Shown piece after piece: positions 1 to 8,883 of a stretch of 64,000 nt of DNA. Each line of letters opens with the position of its first letter. Position 1 is the first letter of the stretch. This stretch comes from Oidiodendron maius Zn (lineage: Eukaryota > Ascomycota > Leotiomycetes > Myxotrichaceae). Position numbers and translations under genes: made by a program. The notes beneath the pieces were generated by a model. The model saw only the letters and a program-made list of their open reading frames with translations. It searched no databases and was not told the DNA's origin. The DNA lies in assembly GCA_000827325.1 (NCBI GenBank), contig KN832872.1, positions 1,178,001-1,242,000 of the forward strand. The letters run 5' to 3'.

Positions 1-939
1 AACTGGTTGTTGGATACAGAGAGAATATCCTCACCTGGATCTTATTGACCTTCCCTGCCATCAAACTCGTTCCTCTTGAGCGCTTCTATATCCAGCGGCG
101 ACTGGCAACAAACCTAAAGGCTTTTCGAGCGCGTTGATCAACGGATCCATTGCAGGCGACCTATAAGGCTAGTCTTGCGGAAGTCTCATAAAACAAGGCT
201 GTCAACATTCTTATGGTGTATGAATCCTGCTACACTTATGCTATGTCCCTTGAGAACTACGTGAGCGAGTGGTTGTTGCTAGTTGCCTGGAGGGGAATGC
301 TAGCTCTTCAACGTCTGGCAAGTTGCGGCCAGGGATCTTTGTGTATCGCCCATCCTGCATCAAAGAGAGATCACATTCAGAGCCACCATAGGGAGAACAT
401 GGGGCTCGTTCTGTAACCCAATACTGGTCGTGGAGACTAATTTGGGACCGCTTCATGAGCGATCATTTCGACTGAGCACTGGGCTCTGTGGATATGGCTG
501 GACATGCGGGGAATGCGAGAGTTCTGTGATTGTTTGGAGGTCTCTTTACCCTATAGATATGAAAATCTAACCGTGTGAGAAGCGAGGCTGGTTGAAACCG
601 ATAATTGTTGACTTGTCCTAGAGTAGCTGGGCTTTCTCGATGTTCTGTATCATTGGGGCTTCTTGCTCTGAGTCCAGTGACTTGGGCTTCGGCATGCTAC
701 TATTCAATACTTCGCTGCGTCTAAACTTGGCATATGTGGCTGGCCTCCTTCGCTCTCATGCCGCCTGTAACTACTCTAGAGATGTCTCCCGTCCCCATCT
801 CTGCTTGTTCAATTTCACTATTTGGTACTGTCACTGGAGTTCAAACACCGTGACCATAATTTGGGAAATCCGATGCACTGTACAGAGCTGATGAATTGGA
901 AAGAGAATTCATGCTTGGCGTTATAGGATTGTTGACTGG
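1..939. other. intergenic, no gene seen
   Basis: I see no supportable gene here. The open frames are short (under 85 codons), lack family similarity I recognise and overlap each other on both strands. The right part is the 3' flank of the minus-strand orphan gene that ends at 940. The left part could belong to a gene outside the window. Confidence 0.5.
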
Positions 940-2340
940 TTAGCTTCCGCTCAAAGTTTCAATCTCTCGACGATATATCTCGGCGTGATGTTCAGAACTA
1001 CAACTGACATTGTTGACATGATCGATGTGATAGCCATCATCACAATCTGCAATTTCTCCATAATCCGAACCACCGTCACTGAATTTGTCAAAGCGGCTTG
1101 TGTTCTTCTTCCCATGTTTGTCGGTCACTACATATCGACGATGGATAGGGATATAATTAGATGGTTCAGCGGTACGTTCCGCTGTAGTCATCCACTGATC
1201 AATAAGGGCAGCTGAGGCAGAAATTGTCGCTTCCTTGCGCTCTCCTTGGCTCTGGTGCATTGAACTATGTATTTCGGTCAGACCAGCACGTCGAGTTGGT
1301 GGACGCGTGAAGGAGTCCGCTGATAAAGCTGAGTAGAGGCCAACTCCATGATCATCTTGATGTCGATCGTGAAAGTCCGGCATCGATTTACTTTGCAGTA
1401 GGGCATGGTCCCATTGAAAGGGTCGAGCTCCATTTGCTGGAAGGCCAAGTGTGCTTGGATCTACAGCCACTGCTGTCTTCTGTTCTTCAGCTGGTTCTAG
1501 AGCAAGCCGCTGCACTTCCTCTTCAATATAACGTCTTGACAACGGCGGAGCCCGGCCAATGATGGAATTTCTAATGTGTCCTTGGCCACGGAAGGCTAAG
1601 AGTCGGTCACTAATTGCTCTGTCCTTTAGAGCTTGCTGAGTCGCCTGATTGCGTTGGTCCCGTACCGCTTCTTCCTCATACAAAATGCTGTGCTCTCCTC
1701 CTAGAGGATTTTGGTCTCTATCGAAGGCAGGTCCAGGGTTGTCGAAGACTAGCTGTGGTGTTATAGGTGGAGCACATCTTGGCGGATACCTGTCGATATT
1801 TGGTGCTGGCCAGTATATTGGCTCCGGGCATTGCTGTGGAAGTTCATACAGTGGGATGGGACGCGCGACCTCCTTTTTGCGGCGCCGAAGTCGATGAAGC
1901 TTATCCCGAAAAGGATCTTTATTTACTTTGATGCGCATGTTGAGACCACGGGGAAGGTGAGCGAAATCAGGGTCGATTTGTGGGTTTTTGCGCACGATCC
2001 AAGCACGACGGATCTTTTTCTTCAGGGTGTCATTCCTTGCTCCGTCTTTGGATCCCGAAAATCTTGTTTCATCTGGAACCGGCGATGCTGACTCTTCATG
2101 ATGAGGATGTCTCTTAGCAAGTCTCATTGGTGGAGCTCTTCTTATATCAGTTGCTTCAAACGCCGTTGGTATATCAGGTAGGGGACCTGATGGCGGCTCC
2201 ATGGGCACTTCTACTACACTGGAATAGCCCTTAGCAGAGGAGCATTTCGAGTAATAACTGTGAGGTGGCTGCGTCGAGGAACGAGTTAAATCCATGGCAG
2301 TGTCCAAGGAGCTGAATTTTTGCGTTTTGAAGCGGCCCAT
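940..2340 (-). CDS. hypothetical protein, 466 aa, unrecognised
   Basis: A single open exon of 466 codons starts at an ATG at 2338-2340. I do not recognise the family. The protein is hydrophilic with no signal peptide or membrane segment. Residues about 100-160 are strongly basic (KKKIRRAW, then RLRRRKK), which would suit a nuclear localisation signal or nucleic-acid contact. The middle is proline-rich with tyrosine-proline runs. A charged, possibly helical part follows (about 225-290), and the tail is Ser/Asp/His-rich. Length and even codon use over 1.4 kb argue for a real gene. An unseen 5' exon upstream of 2340 cannot be excluded, because the minus-strand frame at 2286-2555 is also open, but it has no clear link. 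Function unknown. Confidence 0.6.
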   Translation of the reverse strand: MGRFKTQKFSSLDTAMDLTRSSTQPPHSYYSKCSSAKGYSSVVEVPMEPPSGPLPDIPTAFEATDIRRAPPMRLAKRHPHHEESASPVPDETRFSGSKDGARNDTLKKKIRRAWIVRKNPQIDPDFAHLPRGLNMRIKVNKDPFRDKLHRLRRRKKEVARPIPLYELPQQCPEPIYWPAPNIDRYPPRCAPPITPQLVFDNPGPAFDRDQNPLGGEHSILYEEEAVRDQRNQATQQALKDRAISDRLLAFRGQGHIRNSIIGRAPPLSRRYIEEEVQRLALEPAEEQKTAVAVDPSTLGLPANGARPFQWDHALLQSKSMPDFHDRHQDDHGVGLYSALSADSFTRPPTRRAGLTEIHSSMHQSQGERKEATISASAALIDQWMTTAERTAEPSNYIPIHRRYVVTDKHGKKNTSRFDKFSDGGSDYGEIADCDDGYHIDHVNNVSCSSEHHAEIYRREIETLSGS

Positions 2341-2927
2341 TTTGTCTGGTTCCCCACCTGTGGATTATCTGGTGAATGATGCAGTAAGCGCGGAAATGGA
2401 ATCGAGAGTTGAGGAACTTCGTGACTAACTGGAGACCCAGTTTGGACGAGATGATTTGATGGTGAGACGGTGAGAGGGTTAGAAGGAGTGATGTTGACTA
2501 GTTTGGCGTGGAGATACACTAGATATTCACCTTTTACATATGGCTTACCTCTCAAGAAGGTTGTTGTGGCCTTCTATTGCAGCTTTCTAATCAAACTAGC
2601 CTGGCGTTTGAATACAATAAGGTGGTAACGGAACTGAGGTACAAGAGACTTGCTGCCCGTGACTGATAGTTGTAGAAGACTTTACAGCCAGTAATATTAG
2701 AATAATACGCCCTCTCTTACAATAATTTACAACGCCCATCTCAAAATAGCTCTCCATGGAGTTATCACTGCTTGCAAAGATTCGTGATCTCATACTTACT
2801 CTGATCAAGGAAGGGCGAGCATATAGAAAATTGCACGCTTCTTGAATCGTCAGGTTCGGGATATAGGATATTTCTTGTATGATTGACTCAAGGCTCTAGA
2901 ATTGTTACAAGCAATCCATTTATCTGA
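2341..2927. other. intergenic between two minus-strand genes
   Basis: This holds the 5' flank of the 466-aa orphan and the 3' flank of the TGS1 gene. Short open frames on the minus strand (2286-2555, 2596-2808) have no recognisable product. No other signal seen. Confidence 0.5.
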
Positions 2928-4171
2928 CTATGATACAAGACAGGCAGCAGGGATATAAGCAACTAATGCTTTGCTCGCTCCTTCCATACAGTATTGCACG
3001 ACTTCTACTTTCTTTCCTGCTGGTGGAAGCTTTGCAAGCTGCCTCAGGTCACTTGTCCTTGGCAAATACAGTGCCGAGTCCATGTGCCTGCAAGGGTCAT
3101 GTATGGTCTTCAATGAATATGGGTACATGGTATTCAGATTGAATACTTCATCGCTTGTGTAACCGGGCCCTCCCCATGGAGGCGAGGCAAATACAACAGT
3201 TTTCGAAGGGTCAATAGATGATGAATTAGAAGCGAGGTAAGAGAAGCAGTCGTCATTGATCCAGGTTATGTATTCGGATGCGCCGTATATTGCTGCGTTG
3301 TGCTGACCGCATGCGATGACCGAAGGGTCCTTTTCGATGGCGATAACTTGTACCCAACGATTAGAGAGAGCAAATGCAATAGAGTTACCTCCAACACCTC
3401 CAAATAGATCGATTATGACGGTCCTTGAAGGGTCGCTAATTGCTGCTAAGTCTTTTGCTATTTGGCTATTCAAAGTCATCAATATCGCACACATATATGG
3501 TCGGGAGACTGGACCTTACTTCGCAATGGGCTCAGGAGTGACGCCAAACCAAGCGTCATCAGTCATTTGTATACCCATATTATAACATGAGAATATACTG
3601 TGGCGTTGCTGCCAATATCTGGTGAATGTTAGTTTTGTGCGTTAGTATAACGAGCTCCCCACTCCACCTACTTCTGGATATCCCATGGCACTTGTCTAAT
3701 TGACGTATAATGATGGCACTCGTCTGTCAGAGGATAAATAGTTGAGACATCCTCTTGAGCGAATACATCCTCCCCATCGCCTATGCTGTTTTCGTTTATT
3801 GAATTCTTTACCTCCTTATCTCCTTTTCCTGTTTTCTTTCCCAGGCGTTGGGGAGTATCCTTCTCATTTGACCAATTTCCATGTAACGTACGTCGGTCTT
3901 CCCAAAGTTTTATGCCTCCATCAATTGCCTCAAGCAGTTCCTTATGTGACTTCGGATCACACTGTTCGCAATTGTAATCAGGTGGTGATTCGCCGTCAAC
4001 AATACCGATACCCATACATAGGCTGTGCTGCTTACATCCGCAACTAATGCAAGCGAGCCACATTTCGTTTGTATCATCTGGATCCCGTGTCATTCCACAC
4101 ACGCAGCGAATGACCTCGACTTCAGATTCTGTTAGCCCTGCTCTCTTGGACTTCTTCCTGGAGAATCTCAT
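2928..4171 (-). CDS. TGS1: PHD finger-trimethylguanosine synthase fusion
   Basis: Three exons (complement of 3672-4171, 3520-3618, 2928-3465) give 378 aa; the introns are 53 and 54 nt. Tgs1 converts the m7G cap of snRNAs and snoRNAs to the 2,2,7-trimethyl cap using S-adenosylmethionine, in the nucleus. The C-terminal ~210 residues carry the family marks: KYWQQR across intron 1, MTDDAWFGVTPEPIA, the SAM loop DLFGGVGGN, the acidic AIEKDP and the catalytic SPPWGGPGY. Unusually, exon 1 encodes a Cys4-His-Cys3 PHD finger (about residues 23-70; CVC, CISC, QHSLC, CEQC) on the same frame, then a Lys/Asp/Glu-rich linker (about 75-165). No in-frame Met lies between the PHD finger and the methyltransferase, so the two are one product unless an upstream promoter is missed. 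Yeast Tgs1 has no such domain. Start chosen at the only Met before the finger. Confidence 0.88.
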
Positions 4172-4675
4172 TGTAATCTCTTAAATAGTACTTCGAGTGC
4201 TCTAACTCGGATGAACTCTGATGAAACAATATTTACAACAGCTGGCAAATTGAGAAGAAATTATGCCTCTGATAATTCTTGGCCCTTCTATATCTGAAAG
4301 TTGTCAGAAGCACAAAAGCCTCAAAGATGAGTCCTAGATTTAGCAATCTTAGGTCTGCCATTCACCGTATGGATTCTACTAACTGCTCTAGTCTTCTCGC
4401 GGTGGACTTCAGCTTTATTGAACACCGTAATCATTCGTCTCGATGACACTCCAATGATGTATGAACATTCGCGGTTGATAAATTGCACGTGACGTTTGTG
4501 TGAAATATTTAGATATCCATGTAGTTAAATCTCCATTGGCTAAAACGAGACTAGCACAAGGCTGAGTTGTTGTGTGGTAGCGACATCCGCGCCTTCGGGG
4601 CCACATCAACCTTCCACGATTCAGAGCCTCTACAACTGCAGCGCATTCCACAAGCATCTATACTGGACGGAAATC
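4172..4675. promoter_or_regulatory. divergent promoter region TGS1 / GRASP
   Basis: About 0.5 kb separates the start codons of two divergent genes, so both promoters must lie here. It is AT-rich near the TGS1 start. No defined operator or TATA box could be assigned. Confidence 0.4.
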
Positions 4676-5764
4676 ATGTTTAATGCACTCAATCGCTTCA
4701 TATCGCGGCTTGACTCAGAATCTCCGAACCACGCTGCGAATCACGGAGCATTTGGCTTCCAGGTTTTGCGAAACACGAACCTTGAGCTTGCCCTTGAACC
4801 ATGGTTTGACTTTATAGTTGGAATCAATGGGCGCATGATTGTATGAAACCCGGACCACATATATATAATTTATTGATGACAGCAGGATGATTCTGATGCC
4901 ACTCTTTTCGCCCAAGAAGTGCGTAATTGTGCTGGCAGTACGGTTACACTTGGTCTGTGGAGCGCCAAGGTAAGCTCTTCAGCAATTTTTGGCTTGAATG
5001 GACTCTTATCGTTCGTAAAGGGGCAACGTACGAGAACGATGCACATTCCAATACCGGCAAGCAATTCATCGTTGGGTATAACTCTACAATGGACGTCTCT
5101 CTCAGCTGCGTCGAATATCTGGCATATCCTCGACGTTCCCACATCGTCGCCTGCGGATGCCGCTGGCCTCCTTCCATACAGCGACTATATTCTCGGAACG
5201 CCGGAAGGCGTTTTACATGGAGAAAGTGGCCTTGGAGAGCTTGTGGAGGATCACATTGGGCGACCGCTGCGACTATATGTCTACAACAATGAATATGATG
5301 TCACAAGAGAAGTCACTATTCACCCCAGTAGAGATTGGGGCGGAGAGGGTGCATTAGGCTGTGTCCTAGGATATGGAGCGTTGCATAGATTACCTGCGCC
5401 TCTGAGCGAGCCTGTTGCAGAACCGGGAGAAACCTTATTTGAGACTGAGAATGCACGATTTTCGAATGAAGAAGTAAGGCCTATCTCCAGCAGAGGAGAC
5501 GCATCTCAGCTCTTCATCCCTGCTGCAGCTTCCGCATCTACCGATTTCCTGGTTCCTGCCCAAATGGCGACGCCGCCGCCGCCGCCGAGTTCAACGCCTG
5601 GGAGGAAGAAGGAAAAGAAATCTCATCCTACGAATAAGAACTTCATAGACGACTACTTTATGGAAGGAGAAAAGAAGAGCAGAGAGCTAGATCATGCTCC
5701 CTCAAGGACCCCGGGACATACCCCACCTCCGCCTCCGAAATCAGGTCTACCGAAGGCAGGTTAG
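4676..5764 (+). CDS. GRH1: Golgi reassembly stacking protein (GRASP/Grh1)
   Basis: Three exons (4676-4840, 4886-4969, 5021-5764) give 330 aa. GRASP proteins are peripheral Golgi/ER-exit-site proteins that tether COPII vesicles and Golgi membranes and serve unconventional secretion. Two PDZ-like domains are visible: the first begins GAFGFQVLRN with WFDFIVGINGRMI, and the second holds LGITLQWTSLSAASNIWHIL, AAGLLPYSDYILGTPEGVLH and YNNEYDVTREVTI, ending at the GALGCVLGYGALHRLP stretch typical of the family. The C-terminal ~120 residues are Pro/Ser/Lys-rich and disordered (PPPPPSS, PPPPPKSG). No glycine follows the initiator Met, so N-myristoylation as in animal GRASPs is not expected. The second intron is 51 nt, a multiple of three, with no stop. 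The 3' end faces OST2 tail-to-tail. Confidence 0.93.
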
Positions 5765-5960
5765 GGACGAGGCAATTTGGTCATCGATAACATTTCGAAG
5801 AGGGCATAAAATGCGTTGATACCGTTTTGCTTATTGCACGGTAAATTTATACATGCAAGCACCAATCCATATGCATAAGATGATCTTCTATGCTCGTTTA
5901 TGAATTTTGCTAATCCTACACTCCTGTAAAATATACGTTCCTGACTCATTCCGAAACTGG

Positions 5961-6579
5961 TTAATTGATGAAGTTGACACAGAAGAAGTGTAAGATCAAG
6001 CTCCCAAACACGTAGTCGGCGAATGCCCTAGAAGCAGATTAGTATTAATCTTGATATGCTCGAGCTTAGTAAATGGATGCCATACCTCTCGGGAGATACT
6101 GAACTGAATTCTGCTTTGTTCTCGACATTTGTCTGTATCCTCAAAGAAGCTTCGTGTGATCAGCCCCATTTGTACTTCCAAGGCTCCAATTGAAACATAC
6201 CTGTCAACACAAACTGGCCCACGGTTGCCGAAAACCCAGAAAGGAAAGCATTGAAGGGCTAAATGCACAATTATCAGTCTTTTGTATATTCATGACAATG
6301 TTTGGAGCTGCATACGTAATTCCCTGAAATCAAACAATACGCAAACTGCAAACAGCCAACAGCTACCAGAAATACCATGAAAACATCTATGAGTTTTGTC
6401 CTTTGTGGTGTCGTCTCGACATAGTGCTGCCAGACCCCTAACGCGATCTCTGGGGGGTTCAAGTTGCTGCTCTGCTTAAGCTTGATGGGCGGCGGGATGG
6501 GGGTGGAAGTTCCTGATGATTGGGTCGTAGCAGTTGTTGACGATGGAGTCGCATCGCGGGGATTGCGTTTAGGTGCCAT
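5961..6579 (-). CDS. OST2: oligosaccharyltransferase subunit OST2/DAD1
   Basis: Four exons (complement of 6316-6579, 6201-6258, 6086-6149, 5961-6027) give 150 aa. The protein is a small integral subunit of the ER oligosaccharyltransferase that N-glycosylates nascent proteins. After a ~45-residue Ser/Thr/Pro-rich head come TTPQRTKLIDVFMVFLVAVG, a membrane segment with FAYCLISGNY, then PFNAFLSGFSATVGQFVLTASLR and the conserved end SPERAFADYVFGSLILHFF, finishing CVNFIN. Three transmembrane segments are predicted by eye. Length fits the family (110-150 aa). The three introns are 57, 51 and 58 nt and all phases close correctly. The start is the only Met before the conserved core. Confidence 0.95.
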
Positions 6580-6842
6580 GATCGAGAACAGCTGTGAAAA
6601 TGTTGCGTTGTGGAGTGTGTAAAATATGGAAGCTCAACTCTACGCTTCGCGACTCTGAGGCCACGAAGCCGCTTGGGTGGCTTGCACTGGGGTCGGCGTC
6701 GGCTTCGGGTACTTCCTCGGCTGACTGATCGATGGTTGACGTCTCATGTCAAGCATACTCGTTGCGTGCAACAAGCAAACACGCAATAATCATACCGATC
6801 TGAAATATGGTGGGCCATAGCTAGAGCTACCTGAATTGCAAT

Positions 6843-7388
6843 ATGTTGATACAGCTGCAGGGCATTGAAGCACAATCCGCCTTTATCATTGGAGCTCTGA
6901 CAGCTGGCGGGGGAACTTTTGGATACATCAAAGTCTATAAGATTCATCTATTATGTTGTGTCTTCACACTATTACTGATTAAATATAGACTGGATCTGTT
7001 CCGTCGATCGCCGCTGGGTTAACCGTTGGAACTCTGGTAAAGACTTGGGGATCAACACTTCATTATGCTACAATTGACTGACAGCGTCACGCAGTACCTT
7101 TTTGGAGGTTACCGAATCCAGACCAAGCAGTCATATGGGATAGAACTCGCCCTTCTTGCCTCCGTCGTCCTTGCTGGTTCTTCCATCCCGAGGGCCATAA
7201 AGTCCCAGAAGCCGCTCCCTATTGGCTTGAGTGCGCTGGCACTTTACGGGCTGTACACTTTCGGTACGGAGATTCTCATCCTTTTCCTCCTATTCCGTCT
7301 GCAAGAATTCATTTGTATACTCTTATTTGCATACTCCATATCATCCGAAACGCCTCCCTTGTTGACTTGCTGGTCCCGGAGCTCCTGA
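6843..7388 (+). CDS. TMEM14-family small membrane protein
   Basis: Modelled as exons 6843-6932, 6989-7036 and 7095-7388. The conserved core is clear across both introns: IIGALTAGGGTFGYIK, TGSVPSIAAGLTVGTL, YLFGGYRIQTKQSYGIELAL, then SSIPRAIKSQKPLPIGLS. This is the UPF0136/TMEM14 family of four-helix inner mitochondrial or ER membrane proteins; human TMEM14C is tied to porphyrin transport in haem synthesis, and the yeast relative is Tmh11. Whether this protein has that role is inference. Both ends are uncertain. The ATG at 6843 gives MLIQLQ before the core, and a start from an ATG at about 6808 joined by an intron is possible. After LYGLYTFG the frame runs into residues unlike the family, so a last intron near 7263 was probably missed; the family is usually about 110 aa, against 143 here. 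Confidence 0.8.
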
Positions 7389-7793
7389 CTGAGAGACCTA
7401 GGAAACGCCTACAAGCTCCAGAAGTAGTATCTCTTCGGGTTACACATCGCGTACTAGCAATTGATAACGTTCTATGACGTGTTTCTTTGGAACGTTTCGT
7501 TGATGTCGAATCGTGCTGGGAGTTGGGCTTTCGAGGGATTTGCACATGGCTTACAGAGCATGCAGCCACACCAAACTCTCGACTCATTGCATTGCTTTAA
7601 TTTATTGAAACAATTTTAACATTGAATCTAAGACAAGAGTAGAGAGAAAATCTCCAATTGCTGTGCGCCACCTTAAAAGTTGTCTCTAAGCCAAATATAC
7701 ATCAATGCCACTCAGTTGCGAGGTATTCCCATCCAGAACGCCGTAACAAAACCCCTCTGTCGCAGTTCATATCCCCCAAGTCCAATATGTGTG
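7389..7793. other. convergent 3' flanks
   Basis: This lies between the 3' ends of the TMEM14-family gene and CMC2, and presumably holds both 3'-UTRs. The last exon of the TMEM14 gene may extend into it. No other gene seen. Confidence 0.4.
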
Positions 7794-8090
7794 TTATGAA
7801 TTGGCATCAATCTCTGCCCATTTCTCCTTGATATCTTGGTTCTTTGTCTTTGAGGTGTCTCGATTCGCTTTCGTCCGCTCCAGTCTTTGCGCTCGCAAAC
7901 ATTTGTTGACCTGCGTCTTTGCATCATTGCACATTCCAATTGCTTTCCACATAAAGCCTCGAGCGTGGCATTCGTCAAGGAGTGTCATTACCTCTTCACA
8001 GGCTAAAAAGCGTTAGCATGGGAAGCTGGGGCTGCACCGGTAAATTGGCAGAGAACCTATATTGTCTTTTGTATGTAAATGCGGATGCAT
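7794..8090 (-). CDS. CMC2: COX assembly protein Cmc2 (twin Cx9C)
   Basis: Two exons (complement of 8057-8090 and 7794-8002; intron 54 nt) give 80 aa. Cmc2 is a small protein of the mitochondrial intermembrane space needed to assemble cytochrome c oxidase. The protein begins MHPHLHTKDNIACEEV and carries two Cx9C motifs: C-EEVMTLLDE-C, followed by HARGFMWKAIG, and C-NDAKTQVNK-C. They form the disulfide-linked helical hairpin imported by the Mia40 relay. The tail is a basic helix (LRAQRLERTKANRD). Length fits the family. The first exon is only 34 nt. It is divergent from prefoldin 2, with ~200 bp between start codons. Confidence 0.93.
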
Positions 8091-8288
8091 TTTGGTGGCA
8101 GACCTAATAGCAGCCTATCAACTATGACACAGGTTTCCAATATTTTGTTGGTTGTGATGTTTTTGGTAGCTATGCTGTTATCCCAAGTCGTCGGCGAAAA
8201 TTCGGCTCCCGCTCTCGCGTCTCCAAGTGGCAGCTTGTTTAACGTACGCCAGGAAAACTGTCATCACTTTTACACAAGACCAGGTAAA

Positions 8289-8883
8289 ATGTCACAACAA
8301 ATTACCCAACGAAAGCAGCAAGGTAAATATTTGAGACCTGTACAGCCGATTATGAACTAGCTAACATATTGCTATCAGAGCTGCAGCTCCAGTATACGAA
8401 CTATAAGAACGGTCTACAGCAGATCGCGCAGAAGATAGGGGATGTCGAGCAAGAGGCAGAAGAGCATAAGTTCGTCATAATGTCCTAATCCGCTATTATT
8501 AAACACTGCAGCAGTCTCCCGTCCCTGCTTGGTTTCCCCTGCTCAAGGTCTCAATACACCGCTAGAATCTGTACTCACCGCTTGTGGCCCCACAGACTCG
8601 TCTTAGAAACCCTCGAGCCGCTTTCGGGAGATCGCAAATGTTTCCGAATGATAAATGGAGTTCTCGTTGAGAGGACGGTGAAGGATGTAGTCCCGGCGTT
8701 GAAGACGAATTCGGAAGGTCTCAAGAAGGTCTTAGAGGATCTTGTAAAGCAGTACAATAGTAAGCAGCAGGAGATGGAGAAGTGGAAGGTATGTCTACAT
8801 TTCTAGGGATGAGCGAGGAAGCGCCCAAGAGCTGATAATATGGTTTGCAGAAGAAGAACAACATCCAAGTTGTTCAACAATAA
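8289..8883 (+). CDS. GIM4: prefoldin subunit 2
   Basis: Four exons (8289-8322, 8379-8469, 8596-8788, 8851-8883) give 116 aa. Prefoldin is a cytosolic hexameric co-chaperone that hands nascent actin and tubulin to the CCT chaperonin; this is a beta-class subunit. Seen: an N-terminal helix from MSQQITQRKQQELQLQY through IAQKIGDVEQEAEEHKLVLE, the hairpin CFRMINGVLVERTVKDVVP, and a second helix VLEDLVKQYNSKQQEMEKWK ending KKNNIQVVQQ. Coiled-coil spacing and length match the family. The first exon is 34 nt, the last 33 nt. Intron 2 is 126 nt, longer than its neighbours. Confidence 0.93.

Noticed and set aside
8079-8360. 93-codon plus-strand frame with a hydrophobic head before prefoldin 2
   Set aside because: It covers the CMC2/prefoldin promoter and the first prefoldin exon in another frame; the hydrophobic stretch looks like a signal peptide only by chance.
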